From: Cycas panzhihuaensis
Taxonomy: Eukaryota; Cycadophyta
Length of the DNA: 64,000 nucleotides
Direction of reading: 5' to 3'
Assembly: GCA_023213395.1 (NCBI GenBank)
Contig: CM041465.1
Location: 81,165,741 to 81,229,740 of the forward strand
The notes under the pieces were generated by a model. That model saw only the letters and a program-made list of their open reading frames with translations, was not told the origin of the DNA and searched no databases. Shown piece by piece: positions 27,548 through 41,121 of the stretch. The translations under genes and the position numbers were made by a program. The stretch's first letter is position 1, and each line of letters begins with the position of its first letter.

Positions 27548-30118
27548 TGAAACGCTCGCTATGGGGCGGTGTCCCTACGTCTAGCAAAGGGATATAAGAA
27601 TACGCTATGCTAACTAAGCTAGGCAGCGAGGACCTCACCTCGTAGGGCGTCCGTGCGCCAGAGCGTGGATTCGAGACTGTAAGGTGCCTAGTTGCTTCCA
27701 GGTAGCCGTGCAAAGCAAGGCCTTCCTACCCTTCGAGTGGCCGGGAAGGAGAGAGAATGCCTTGCGCGTTGCATCTTCTCAAGGCAATGAGAAGGCAACG
27801 GATGGAAGGGGAACTAGCTAATGTACAGGCAAATGCGGGAAAGGGTGTAATGGGGGCAGCTCGAATACGACGCGAGCAAGCTATCTATGCTATGTTATGC
27901 TAGATAAAGCAAGAAATAATGTAAAAGATGAATGCGCTTTCCCTTTTTCCTTTATATTCTTTTACAATTTCCTAACTACTCAGGCAAATGCATGAAAGGT
28001 AACAATGTAAAAGAGGATACGCAGGAAGCAAGGGGAATACCTGGATCCGGTGCCTGAATGGAGGTGCAACTCATCTCTCCAAGTCCCGCTCCTTCTTTCT
28101 CTGTTCATCGTGCATGCAACGCCGGTCAGCGGTAATTGCCGGAAGCGATAGAAGAGGGGTTTACTTACCTCCCCTTAAGCATGCAAAATCAAATAAAGCG
28201 GAAAGAAACGAAAAAGCATGAAACTAAAAAAAGAAATGCGCTACACGGGGAACTAACCTCTAACGGGCTCATCCCGCGTATTGCTCCACCAATGCGCGAT
28301 CCTACAAATGGGTGAGAAGGACACCTTCCTCTGGGAAGAGAGGCCACAAGATATACCAAGAAATATATATATAAACTGAAATCAAATGGAACTAAGATCT
28401 ATGCTAAGCATTGAAATATAACCAAATGAAATAGCAATATACAAGAAACGCTCTCACTACCATGCACCACGAAAAACACTTGAAAGGGAAAGGAGTATAG
28501 CCTTGGGATGGCTAATTCACCCACGGAAGACCTCCACGGAACTCGGGGAAGAAAAAACTAGTTGGCAATAAGGTAGTGGAACAACAAACCGTAACAAGGA
28601 AAAGAATAACAAAAAAGGAACTGGGGCTTATGTAGGGTCCAACACCAATAGGTGAGACTTTTGGCAATGACGTAGTGACGGGTTACCTATGCCAATTAGA
28701 ACACCCTAACTAAATTCCCTAAACTCCCTTAGCCCGTTCCCTAAGAAAGCGTTGATGGCAAAGGGAAAGAGGACAAGGGACAGAACCCTTGGGGAGAAGG
28801 ACAGCAATGGGGGACGGAACCCCGCCTACCTCCCTCAAATCCTCGTATGTACTCCTTTGCACCGACTGACTAAGGAAGGGGTGAAAGAGATAGTTTAAGG
28901 AAAATAGAAAGGGCTCCAAAGAAACAACGGGAGGCTACTCCTAATCTAGTGCAACACTTATGAGGAAAAACTAGCTAACTAGGATCTCATCCATTAAGAA
29001 ACTCAAGAAATAGGAACAAAGTGAATTGCAAGTGAAAACAAGAAGTACCTTGTAGGGAGAAGATCAAGCATGAACTTTGCTACTAAGAACAGCAATAATA
29101 AACAACGTATAGGGACTGATCATGAGTGGTCCTTGCAAGAGTGAGAATGAAAAAAACTCCTTGCAAGCTTGGAGCCTTGGAAGTTGGCTCTTGAGGCAGC
29201 TTTTGGGTGAAGATGTCACTTAGATCCTTGAGCGCCTGCAAAGACAGATGGGGCTTGTTGTGGAGAGCTGTAGGGGGCAGCAATGGCCCTGCAAGTCCAA
29301 CTGATAACAATCCTTTTCTCCTTTTTTCAGTTGCTGTGTATGTAGGTTGTCTTTTTGTGTGAAAATCAGAAATTCTTCTAAGAGATTTAAAAAATGGCCA
29401 AAAGATCTGAAAAATAGGGAGAAAAATCCCCTTTATCCCCCTGTTCATAGCAGGTGAACGTTAGGGATGTCAGGGTGACTCGAATCAATCAACGCCACGC
29501 GGAATTTCCGCGAAAAAATGGAAACTATCGCATGGCTCTCTTTTTTTTAAATTTCAAACTGTCATGCCGCGGTAAACTGCGTGATAAAGAAGAAATCTTC
29601 GATCAGCTAAGTTACTGATGGTATCAGCTGGAAACAAAAAGAGAGAAAAATAAGCAGAAACATCAAGTTTTGAGGTAAAAACAAAGGCTAAACATAAGTT
29701 AGAGCAGCTAGGGGAATGCCTAGGTAATGGGCAAGTACCCAAAATAATGTAAAGAGTCCTAACAAAGGATTAAATCAGGCTTAGGAAGGACTGCAACATA
29801 AGCAACACATTGTAACGAGAGCAAATAGGACTGACAGAAACATCTCGGGAGACCGTGGAGACAATGTGGGTGGCTGTGTACCATACGGGGTGTAGCATTC
29901 ACTAAGGAATGCCCCCGCTGTGAGTCATCATAGGCTGATGGTGTGCCATAAGCACATGCATTATGAGCAAGTAGAAAAGTAATGTGTGCATGCAGGCATA
30001 TGTCAAGCAACCTACTCTAAATAACCTTAACCAAGCATGGGCAAGAAAAAGTAAGGAAGTATACCTGAACAAACCTGCGTCGATGCGTCTCGAGTCTATT
30101 CCCAGTAGCTGGGAAACA
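27548..30118 (-). repeat. 5' LTR of element B (complete)
   Basis: 2571 bp, reading in the element sense from TGTTTCCCAGCTACTGGG to GCGAGCGTTTCA, followed by CCCTC. It aligns with 16419-18928 at most positions; the exception is a block near 29545-29640 that differs strongly from its partner at 18420-18500. The TATA-like box of the other copy is here changed to CTATGAACAG. Confidence 0.92.
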
Positions 30119-31090
30119 CCCTCTTACTAAAAAAAATATATAACTTATATATATACCTCCTCTTAACCATTTGATCATGATCCCATCGATGACTAGTAAC
30201 TTATAATACAATTTAAACTTCACGTCGGGTCTACATAATAAGCAAGGTTATTTCAATTTAGTTTAAAGTTTTTTTTTCCTTTAACCTTTAAACTTATTAA
30301 GTTTTAGTATTATTAACCATTAATCATTCTTTATATTATTAAGTTTTATTATTATATATATAATCTTTAATATTTTCACCATAGAACCATTTTTTATGTA
30401 TATTAAACTTCATATCTCTTTAAACATGTAACCCTATCATTATATATACGTTACTTTATAATAAGCTTTCATTTATTAAGTATTTATTATAATCTTATTT
30501 ATATCTCTCAAAAAAATTAAAGGACAACCTCTTCTTTATTTTCTTTATAAACAAAAATTTGTTTTCATATATACATATAAAGTTTCTTTTTTTTTTTCTT
30601 TTCAATTGGTTTATAAAGCAACTAATGATTGTGTAATACCTAATGGCAATGATTAACATTGCAAGCATGTGATAGTTGTTGCCTTTTAACTTTTTCTCTA
30701 ATGATTATGATTATATATATATATATATAATATTGAAACACTTTTTTATCAAGGGACACTTCTTTTCATTCTCACATTATATAACATAATTCATTATTTG
30801 TAAAGATTGTTGTAGTGTATGCACTCTTCTTTTAAGCACAACATGTTTAAAAAATAAACTTAATTTGCTAATCTAATTTGGAAGTATATTGTCATATAAA
30901 TTTAATAAGTTAAATTTAATATTTTGTCATATAGGTTGATTTAACACTCATATACACTCTTTCCTTATGGCTATTATACCAAGCATTACCCCTTCCATAA
31001 AAATTTCATTATTAAACAACTCAAACTATGCTAACTAGAAAAAGTATTAGACTAATTAAAACAACAAAATTTATGGCAATACATAATCAT
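30119..31090. other. AT-rich spacer with the right CCCTC duplication
   Basis: Starts with CCCTC (30119-30123), the right half of the element B duplication. The rest is AT-rich with short TA runs (30713-30730). It may include the 5' LTR of the copia element that follows, but I see no second copy to prove this. Confidence 0.5.
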
Positions 31091-34000
31091 GGAATTCAAA
31101 CAACCTATAAACATTGCTTTAGATTCCTACATGATTTATTTGATGAACTATAATGATGGCCTCGATACCATTTTTACTTCTTTATTTTCTAACATACAAT
31201 GGTAGTTCACTGATACAGATGACCTTTCCACTATTTGGAATAAATTGAAAGCAAAGTATGACAAAATTGACACAACTTAAGTTGCTATTTTAGAATAAAA
31301 CCTCTATGATCTAAAATATGAGGACTTTTCTAAAGTAGAAGAATTCCTCTCAAATCTATAGTTAATAAACATAAACCTTGCAAATTATGTTGAGTCAGTT
31401 GTTGTTGTAAATAAAGATAAAATAATTATAGTAACACATGTTAAAAATAAATTCACACTTGTATTTCTTATAATAAATACACTCCCAAAATCTTTCAAGA
31501 TAGTAGTGTAGTCATCCTTCTATTTCTTTTGATAAGCTTACAAACCAAAAAACTGAATATCATTTAATACTAATCCAAACTATAGAAATAAATACCCTTC
31601 ATAGGCTCTTTCCACCAACATTAAATTCACAACCAAAATAGAAAAATTTAAACCATTTAGTTAATAACCATAATAATCCTAAACATCAAAATAATTTATA
31701 AATACTTCTTCCTCAAACTTTAATAATCAAAACTCTAAATATACTAGAATATTTAAAAGCTCAAGCATATAAATACATGTATAGTATTCATATATAGTTA
31801 AAAGAACTACTAAAGTAAGTTATAATTAAAATATTAGCTATGCTTATTGTCATAATAAAGGTCATACTATAGATGTTTATAGAAATTGATTAGCTTCTGA
31901 AGCATTATCCCACAACTCTCTAACTATTTCTACTTCAACCTTTATAGCTCCCATTATACTAACACCTTCATGGGTACTTAATTCTGGTGCTTTCAACCAT
32001 ATGATGGGACATCAAGAGTATCTTTCTATTATAATTTTAGAATTTTGATAAATAATTTTTTTTGGTAGTGGATCTCAACTTAAAGTTATAGGAATAGGTA
32101 ATGTTTTCCTAAATAATTATTCTATAAACAATGTATTTTGTGTTTTAGGTCTCCTACCTAATATGTTATTTATTTACCAAATTTGTCAAAAGAACCTAGT
32201 GGTTGAATTCTGGAAAGATAAGTTTGTTATTAAATAACCCTTTAACAAGTTTAAAGTAATTACTTTTGCACTAATAAACCACAAGACTATTCTTTATAAC
32301 CTCACAAATCTTACCCATATAGTTAAAAGAAGGTCTATCACCTCCTTTATTGCTTGGTCTAATCCTATTAGTCAATTATGGCATGTATGCTTTAGCTATA
32401 TAATTATGAAAAATTATATTTTCTTAATCAACATGGTATGGTTCATGGTCTTCCTCCTTAATCCATAATTTATGGTGTTTGTGAAGCCTATATGTCAGGA
32501 AAACAACATATAGATCTATTCCCTTACAAAATAAATGCCATTGCTAAAAACCCACTTGAAGTTATACACTTTAACATTCATGGCCCCTTTTAAGTTTTAT
32601 CATGTTTTATAAATAAATATTTTGTAACCTTCATTAATGATTATACAAGAAATTGTTGGGTTTGTGTACTTAAATCATGAAGTGAAATGTTTAATACCTT
32701 CTTTGAATTTAAAGATTTAGTAGAAAATTAGTCTTATCTTAAAATTAAAATTCTTAGAATTGGTAATATAAAAGAATATGTAAGTAATAAGATTTTTTTT
32801 TTTTTTTTGTAAAAGAAATGACATTAAACTTCAACATTTTATTGTCTATACTCCACAATGAAATAATATTATAAAATGTAAAAACTAAGCTCTAGTTACA
32901 ATAGCTTGTTGTATACTTCATACAGAAAGCTTAGACCTTAAACCATGGGTAGAAGTTATTTCTTACTCTAATTGCCTTTTGAATAGGTTACCTTCTAAAG
33001 CTTTAGATAATATTACACCTGAATAAAAGTGGTATGGTTAAAGGTCCTCTATAAAACATCTTAAAGTCTTTGGAAGTGTTATTTGGGTACAAACTCTAAA
33101 AGAGATGATAAAAGCTTGACCCAAAAAGCACTAGGTTTCTCTTCATCGATTATAGTAAAGAAAGTCAAGCCTACTACTTATTCGACCTTACTACCCACAC
33201 CATTTTTATTATACATGATGTAAAATTTAATGAAGAAGGATCTTCATCTAATTCAAACTTTGAATAAATTTCTATTCTTATAGAAAACCTTCTCACTAAC
33301 AGTACCTTATCATCTAAAAAAAATTGAAAAAGAAATTTTGGAAAGTTTAGAAAAACAAGTATAAAATTAAAATTTATCTAAAACATACACTGAATTACCC
33401 TCTTATATGATTGAATCAATATTTACTTCCCATCCCCCAAACCCTAAACGACCAAAATGGTTTTAAAATCCCTTTTTGATGTTGGCATTGATGCCAACAA
33501 CCCTTTGGAAACCTAAAAAATAAGGTCTTAATGACTTTAAGTAATATTTTCCTTCATGGATAAAGTATTGTCACATTTTAATCCTAATACCTTTTAGAAA
33601 GCTTACAAAAATCTAATATAACTATAATTCATAAAAATTGAATATCAAACTTTTATTGAAAACTTTATTTAAGACTTGGTTTCCTTTCCTTCAGGGAAAA
33701 ACTTAGTTGACTGTAAATAGATCTATCATACCAAATATAACTATAAAGGTTTCATTGAAAAATATAAAGTCATCTTGTTGCTAAAGGTTTCTCTCAAATT
33801 GATGGTATAGACTATAATGATACCTTTTCCACTAAATCCAAAATGAACACTATCAAAATTATTATATCACTTGTAGTTAAATTTATTTAAAAAATGCATT
33901 GAATGGATGTTAAGAATGCCTTTTTAAATGGTGAATTAGAAGAAAAAATTCATATGAAACAACCTTAAGGCTGATTTTAAATCCTAATTTGGTTTGTAAA

Positions 34001-34552
34001 CTCAAAAAATCTTTATATAGACTTAAACAAGCCTGTAGGGCTTGATATGATAAAATTGATCAATATCTTTTAAATGATAATTTTACTAAATACATTAGTG
34101 ATCCTAATCTTTACTTTAAAAAAGATAATAATGATATTACATTCTTAATTCTTTATATTGATGACATTATAATAATAGGATCTTCAACTTTTAATATTCT
34201 AAATTTAAAATCTAGTTTAATCTCTCAATTTGAAATGATAAAATTAGGTCTTCTACATTACTTTTAAGACTTCAAGTTTGTCGAAAAGAGATTGTAATTA
34301 CAATTTCTCAACCTAAATATTTCTTGGATCTTCTGAAAAGGTTTAACATGGAAGACTGAAAACCTACCTCAACTACCATATAATCTATAAACAAGTTTAT
34401 TATTAACTGCACTATACCTATAGTTGATTTGACCCTATATTGATTATTAATTTATAGTCTAATTTATGTTACTCATACATGTCCTGATATTTCTTATTTT
34501 ATAGCTTTATGTTCTAGATTTATATAATAACCATATGAATCTTATTGGAAAG
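31091..34552 (+). mobile_element. Dead Ty1/copia element, 3' end cut off by element C
   Basis: Copia order on the plus strand, all frames broken: gag near 31200-31400 (IWNKLKAKYDKIDTT), a zinc-knuckle relic YCHNKGHTIDVY near 31850, protease WVLNSGAFNHMMG near 31970 (catalytic Asp now Asn), pre-integrase LWHVC near 32380, integrase with PLEVIHFNIHGP near 32560, NKYFVTFINDYTRNCW near 32630 and NRLPSKALDNITPE near 33000, then RT with MDVKNAFLNGELEEKIHM near 33905 and YIDDIIIIGS near 34165. Integrase catalytic residues are also replaced (Asp to Asn, Asp to Gly, Glu to Lys). The RNase H and 3' LTR are missing because element C begins at 34553. Confidence 0.85.
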
Positions 34553-37322
34553 TGTTTCCCAGCTACTGAAAATGGATACGGAAAGGTCGACTCAGGTAAG
34601 CATGGGTATGCTTCTTCCTCTTCATTTTTACTATTTCTTTGGAAAGGTTGACAGAAGTGTTGCCTCATTGCATGACTGACTGCTTCATTTTTATGATCAC
34701 CTTGCATCCATTGCTTGATCATGTTGCTTGTCATATTGTGAGCCTATGACAACCCAGTGGGACCAACTTTTCCGCAAGGTGGGTATTCCTAAGGCACTTT
34801 ATGGCCCTCCGTGCTACCTCCACATCACCTCAAGCCTCATGTAATTTGTATGACCCATTCATGCCCTGATTTTGAGCTCTTACCATGACGTTTCTAGGAC
34901 CTTTAGCCTTTGATGCCACTTTTAGCCTTGTTGACATACCTTCTGGACTGTCCTAATTACTTGGATAGGGGGGGTAGCCCCTCCCAGGCCTGCCACATCA
35001 CCTTCTAAGGCTCTCAGAACCCAGATTATTGCTGTTTTGGCTTTCTAGTCCCGCACCGCTGTAAACTTAGTGATACTATAAAGTTTACCACGGTATTGCA
35101 AAGTTTGCTGTGGTGCAACTATTGCAAGTTATTTCTTAAAACTGTCATGGTAATTCTTGCCTTTTCCGTGGAATTGCCATGTGGCCTTGCACCCAGCTCA
35201 GCCTTATTTGTGCCCTATTCGCTTATTTAGGGTTGGGAAAGGTATAAATCCCAAAACCATCATCATTTTACCTCTCTTAGATCTCTTTTGCTCTCTAACT
35301 CAACTGTTTCCTACTGCAGTTTCTGCTCTTTCATTTTTCCTTCCACAGGTGCATCTATAGGCTTATGTTTCCTGTAGCTCCAGCCTAGGATCCACCTGCA
35401 ATAACCCTTCTTCATGGTGGGAAGCTCCTCTTCAAGCATTCTCAAGTAATTTTAGCATGGTTCTCTTCTAATTCACCCCAGCAAGTGTCTCCTATTACTA
35501 CCCTTAAGGAATCCACTTCTACAACCCTAAAGGAACCCTTCTTCTTCACTGGTACTAGGGGCAAACCTGCCTTAGACTCGGCCCAAGAGGTACCTTAGGC
35601 CCCTTTTTAGAGTTTATTGTGTGTTATTTCTATATTAGACTCATTTTCAAGTATGTTTACTTGATTTCTTCTTATTTGGCTGTAGTAAACATTGTTTCCA
35701 TTGAGTTTAGCCTTTTATCTCCAGGTCTTCACCTTTTCTCTGCTAGTTTTCCTCAAGAAAGCAGCAGGAGAAGATCCATAAAGGTTGGGTGAAGGAAGTA
35801 AGGCAAGATCTATCCCACTTGGGCCTACTCCCCAAGGGCAACCCCCTTCCCTCCTTTCTTCTTCTGCTCCCATGCTTCTCTTTGGTTAATTAGGAGAAGG
35901 TGAAGCTTAGGCCTGTGCTAGATTATTAGTGTGTGAAGCCCTTGCTATGCTGATTCTAGGCCTGCACACCTCTCTTTTGGACCCCCATAGTGTCCCCAAT
36001 ATTACTTGGATTCCCTTAAAAACTCGGGCTGAGGTTTGTGTGTCAGATCGCTACTCATAGCGATTATGTTGCATTGATACCTCCCCAACACCTTACTACA
36101 CATCTCCTCGTGTTTGTTGGCTGTCATAAGTTGCCCTTTGTCCTTACCTTACTATGCTAAAGGGCTGTGTGGAGAACCTACCGAAGGGTTTGGCCATCCT
36201 GAGGCTTCTCTTCTCTCCTTCTTGCTTGATATGTGTGTTTTCTTGAGGGAGAATTGGAGTTATTTGCAGCAGTAATTCTCTTAACTTGATATAATGTTTT
36301 GACATATACATCGCATATACTTGTATATATATATATAGCTCTTCTCGTAACCCCTTATTGGAAGGGATAAACTCATGTATGTGTAGGTTGGAGTGGTATC
36401 TCATGAAGGTAAAAGACATCTAGACCCAGGTAAGCTTTACCCTCTTTTGTCTCCATTTCATTTTGCTTCCTTTTGGTTCCGCTTTCTTTTCATAAGGGGA
36501 AGGTAAGGAAGCCCCCTGTCCTTCGTACCAATCTTGATCACACATCACTTGACTGGCAAGAGGGAGTGCGTTGCACATAGGTGAGGTCTTTCGTTGGCTG
36601 CTACACCTCCCTGGTACACACCATCTCTCTCCCTTCACCCCCTCCATTTTCCTTTCTTGCTTTTATTTTAAATATGTGCTTAAATTTAATAGATCATGTG
36701 AAAGTGAAAGGATAATGTTATTAGTCAATTGCATTCATATGTCGTATGTTTGTCCCATTTAGGAAAAGGACATAGTAGGAACCTCATTCCTCTTCCTCTC
36801 CCTATCCATCTAAACATACCCTTAGGTGCATTTCGTTTAGCTTTATTTTCTTGCATGCATAATACTTGTTCTTCTTTTCTCTTTTCCCTTTGAGTTGCTA
36901 AAAGGAGAATGTAGTTCAGCCCCTTTTCCACTCTCTCTCGTGGTTCTATTTCCCTAGGCCAAATAACCAAGGGAGACATACTTACATCGTAGGCCCTCAC
37001 CTACCTCTTCCACACTCGCTTCCCTTCATCATAGGGAAACTCCTTGAGGATTCCCCTTCTTCCCTTCTAGCCATCCAAGGGTGGGAGGACCTTTCTCTTG
37101 AGACCATCCAGGATACCCCTTATATGTACTCTCTCTTCTGGATTGAGGGCTACTCTAAGGTAGTTGGGTGCCATTTGAAGGTCTTGAACTCATGCTCCGG
37201 TGCACGAGGCACCCTGCATGGTGCTCTCTTTGCTTATAGGTTGTCGCCCACACCTTCAACATCAACCATTGACTACTATCACTCCTATTGAGCATAGTGA
37301 CTATCCCGTAGATGTGCATCCA
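34553..37322 (+). repeat. 5' LTR of element C
   Basis: Begins TGTTTCCCAGCTACTG, as in element B, and ends GTGCATCCA before the primer site. It shares landmarks with the D LTR (GGGGAAGGTAAGGAAGCC at 36497, GGGTGGGAGGA at 37082) but is clearly diverged from it; its closest match in the window is 63683-64000. Confidence 0.85.
35243..35250 (+). promoter_or_regulatory. TATA box in 5' LTR of element C
   Basis: GGTATAAATCCCAAAACCATCAT, with TATAAATC as the box, follows the hairpin-rich module at 35045-35125 by about 120 bp. The same string recurs in the other C LTR at 63949. It is the likely start region for the genomic RNA. Confidence 0.6.
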
Positions 37323-37323
37323 C

Positions 37324-37341
37324 TAGTGACTATACTGGGGA
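37324..37341 (+). promoter_or_regulatory. Primer binding site of element C
   Basis: TAGTGACTATACTGGGGA one base after the LTR end. It corresponds to TGGCGACCATACTTGGGA of element B, with changes expected from decay. Confidence 0.65.
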
Positions 37342-37580
37342 CCTTTCAGTAAGGGATCTAGTTCCTATTCTTTCTTGTTGGTACTACTACTTTTTAGTGG
37401 ACTTCTCCACTTATCCTTGTCGTTGGGAAGCCCCTGACGCATACTTTGCATTTCTCTTTCTTCTTCTAATGTTTTGGCAAGTTTTGTATGTGATGTTTCT
37501 CATGTTGCCTATGTGGTTTGCCTCCATTGTTAGAAGACCCTGCATATCATCTTCTTTCATCGTCGGATCCCAATTTGATA

Positions 37581-39614
37581 ATGGAAGGATACCCTTCAGA
37601 CTAGGCTTATCATGCCTTTGCTTTGGGAGCTCATGAGTTCCCCCCATCCATTCCAGGATCTACCCAAGAGGGTGATGATCCTATTTACTATCTGGGTGAT
37701 CAACATCACCCACTTATTACCCATCCCTCTACTCATGCAGTAGAGGGTCCATCTCCTCTTGAGATTCACCACCCAGTTGGTGCTTCTTATGAGAAGTGCC
37801 CTGAGGGGTCTACTTCGTTTGAGGTCCGGTCTACCTCCTACAATCATGTAGATACCCCTCTTGCTGACGTAGTTGAAGCCCTTAGTGAGTGCTTTTATGT
37901 TGTTCGTTTTCAATCGCATCCTAGATGGTTTAAAGATGTTTTACATGGTGGGGCATCTTCCTGATCCACACCTATCCCACCGTCTCCATCCACATCTACA
38001 CCTCCCATAACAAGTAACCCTTTTGTGCCTACGCATTCGTCCTACTCTATCCCTACATCTATCTTAGGGACGTCTATTACACCCCCTACTTCTCATCATG
38101 GTCCTAGCTCTTTGGGACCCTCTCGTGGTATGTCCTTCTTCTAGATCAGGGTTAGCATACATTTTCCTAATCAAGCCAACATGCCACTTCCTAACGTGGC
38201 ACACGTATTTCCTAGTAGGCCTAGAGGTCCTACTAGCACCCCTACTACTAGCCATGTGGGGTCCGCTCCCATGTATACTTAAAACCAACCTAATAGCCCT
38301 CCTCTTTACGTACCCCTAGGCTATACTTCTCAGCCTTGGGGGCACAGTAAACGAAACCATAATCCGGCTTATGGGGTGGACCCGTTACATCCATATGGGG
38401 TCGCGCCACCCACAGGTGGCCCATATAGACAAAACCCTGTTCCTCACCCTTCCTTTCCTCCATCTTGCATAGCTCTTTACACTGTTCCTTTGTAAGGAAA
38501 CCCAACTTCCTTCCAAAGCACCTACCCTTAAGTCCCTTTTCAACAAGGGATATTTCCTCAAGGAGGGATGGCATACCACCCCCATCCGTTCCTTGTCCAT
38601 TACCTCCTATATCATTTGCCGATCCTATGATCTAGGTGAGGGCACATCCCTTCATGGATTATAGATCAACACCATTATCTGTTTAGGTGTTAAGAACCAA
38701 CTTACCACCTCATCCCCTCGAAGTTCCTAAGTTCAATGGAGCTTCATCACAGGATCCAGTAGAACACGCTCGTAGTTTCTCTATGGCGTGTATTGACTAC
38801 TGGGCCTATGATAACATACTAATGAAATTGTTTCCACGTTTTTGATAGGGCAATGCCCTTAAATGGTTTTATCATCTGCCTGCCCATTCCATTTGCTTAT
38901 TCCAACAACTTGTGGATGAATTCATCAACTATTTTGATGTAGCTTGCCCATTCGAAAGTGGAATGAAATTCCTTCTTTCGCTTAAACAAGGTCACGATGA
39001 GATGAATCGTGCCTTTGTGTGGTGATTTCATGACCTCCTCTATTCCACTAAGGGTACTTTTCCTGAGGAATTGAAGAGGGATCTCTTCGTTAATGCACTT
39101 CTCCTAGAAGTCCATGTGGAAGTCCCTAAGATGGGGGCAACCACATGTGATTCCACTATCATAAAGTGCTTAGCGCTTGAGGCTATTGAGATCCAGGCCA
39201 GACTCAAGACTAGGTCCTCTTCTCATCTGACTAGGAAAACCCTAGATCTACTCACTTCTACCATATGTTCATTCAAACATATGATGAAGGAACTTAACCT
39301 ATAGGCTCCTTCATCATCCACTTCCAATAAACAAATCCAACAAGCTACTCAAGCTGCTCTCCCTAAGGGTGGTAACACCTAGTCGTCTCAAGGAAGGAAG
39401 CTAGATCCCTCACTTAAGAAGAAGTGGTGTTCTGTTCATGGGGAGTGTTTCCATGACAACTCATGTTGTAGGGCTCAACATCCTAGGGATGCCCCACAAC
39501 ATGACTCATCTTCTAAACGGGCCTCAAGGCCCAACCTAGACCAACCAATCCATAAGGATTCGTTCCCTAAACATGGGGAACGCGATCATAATACTCAACC
39601 TAAAAACAACTAGA
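37581..39614 (+). pseudogene. Gag of element C
   Basis: ATG at 37581 (MEGYPSD then a stop replacing Trp). Segments match gag of B and D: HEFPPSIPGSTQEGDDPIYY (37630), the Pro/Ser-rich part through PAYGVDPLHPYGVAPP (about 38370-38410), the capsid core LPAHSICLFQQLVDEFI (38877), and 39071-39304 with EVHVEVPKMGATTCDS. The zinc knuckle WCSVHGECFHDNSCC (39424) keeps the C-x2-H-x4-H-x4-C residues. Multiple stops and at least one frame change make it non-coding. Confidence 0.8.
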
Positions 39615-39739
39615 ACTGAGGAAGATCTCTGAATTCCCATCCTTTATATGATAAAGGGAAGGGCACCTGGGATTTGTCTTCTTCCTTGCGTTCCCCTGAC
39701 TGTTGTACTCCCTCACCTTTGTGGTCCTGAAATAAGGGA

Positions 39740-41046
39740 AAGAAGGTGATTCAAATACTTGAGGCCACCCCCATATATGCCTTAAATGGTCTCAAGCCGC
39801 TAAAGAGATAGTCGACGCTTCTTCTTCTATTCCATACTCTGATCCTCTTCTAGAAACCTCCCTTCTGAAAGTCCCGTTACTTCCCAAGACTATTCCCCTT
39901 CATCCAGGTTGCTACGATTTCAGGAGAGCCCTTCCTCAATTCACAGTGAAGGGGAAGGCCTTTTCTATCGTTGATAAGCTTTGTATTGTGGCTGTCGGGA
40001 TGTCCATCATGGATGTCTTGAGAAGTTTTCCCAAATAATGGACACTCCTTTTGGAAGCTTTAGGGTTAGGTGACGTGCCTATTCACGCTTTAGGTATTAC
40101 CCAAAGCCATGAGCCTGTCATTTCCCTTGATCCTAAAGACCTTCCTCCCGCTTATAAAAGGGAATACCATTGGACACATATGGGGCCAAAAACTACATAT
40201 ATTGATACACCAGACTGTACCTTATGAAGGACCATCATCGACAATAGTTCTTCTGTTAATGCCATGCCCGTGCGCGTTATGCAAGAGATTGGCATTTCTG
40301 CCTTGGAACCTGTTCCATGGTGATGCCAAGGCTATGATGGTAGTGAAAAGACTCCATTGGCATCTGTTTCGATCCTGCTCACTCTTGAGGGCAAGACTAT
40401 CCTTGTCGACATTGTAGTCCTTGACGTAGACATCGACTACAATCTTTTCTTGGGTCAACCATGGCTCGATCAGATGGGATCCATGTGTTTGACCCGCTGG
40501 GGGCAACTTAAATTCATCCACAATGGATGAATGAGGGTTGTTTCGCGTGAACGCCCACCTGTCAAACAAACTTGTCCTACCAACCAAGCAAGCCATGGCT
40601 GTATGAAGGGGGACAAAGGCCCTTCTACTCATGCCTCAGCTTGCTCCATTGGCATACCCGATTCATCCCATCTTGAAGAAGATCCTCCATCTTCTTCCTC
40701 TAGCCTTACTCGCTTTGCTCTTATTGGTGTTGGGAGCTACGGGTACCTCACCTTATTTGGTGATGATGAGTCCCATGGCGAGGATGAGGACTTTCCTCAC
40801 TACGTCTCCTTCCTCTGTACTAGTAGGAGGCACCCTTCTTGTTCTAGGTTCCAACCTAGAACTCCTCTTATTGGAGAGACTAGTCATCACTTTGTGTCAC
40901 ATGTCATCACACACATTGACCCACAGGTCCTTGATTCTTCCTCTCCATCATCCCCCATAGGTGATGGCCTCGAGGAACTTCCTCTTGCTCCTTCTATGAA
41001 GCCCTTACCTAACTCTCCCGTAGAGTATTTTGGGGATGTTTGGTAG
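39740..41046 (+). pseudogene. Aspartic protease and linker of element C
   Basis: Contains PFSIV-type wording near 39960 (AFSIVDKLCIVAVGMSIMDV), IDTPDC and the active-site segment IIDNSSSVNAMP (about 40230-40265, Asp-Asn-Ser), then DIDYNLFLGQPWLDQMG (about 40425-40470). The linker 40531-41046 is open for 171 codons and rich in Ser, Pro, Asp and Glu (DDESHGEDEDF), joining protease to RT. Stops occur at former Gln and Trp codons. Confidence 0.75.
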
Positions 41047-41121
41047 CCTATTGACCACTATGGTTCTATTGCTCTTACTTCCTCTACCATCTCATCTATT
41101 CGAAGTAAGGTCATCCACAGG

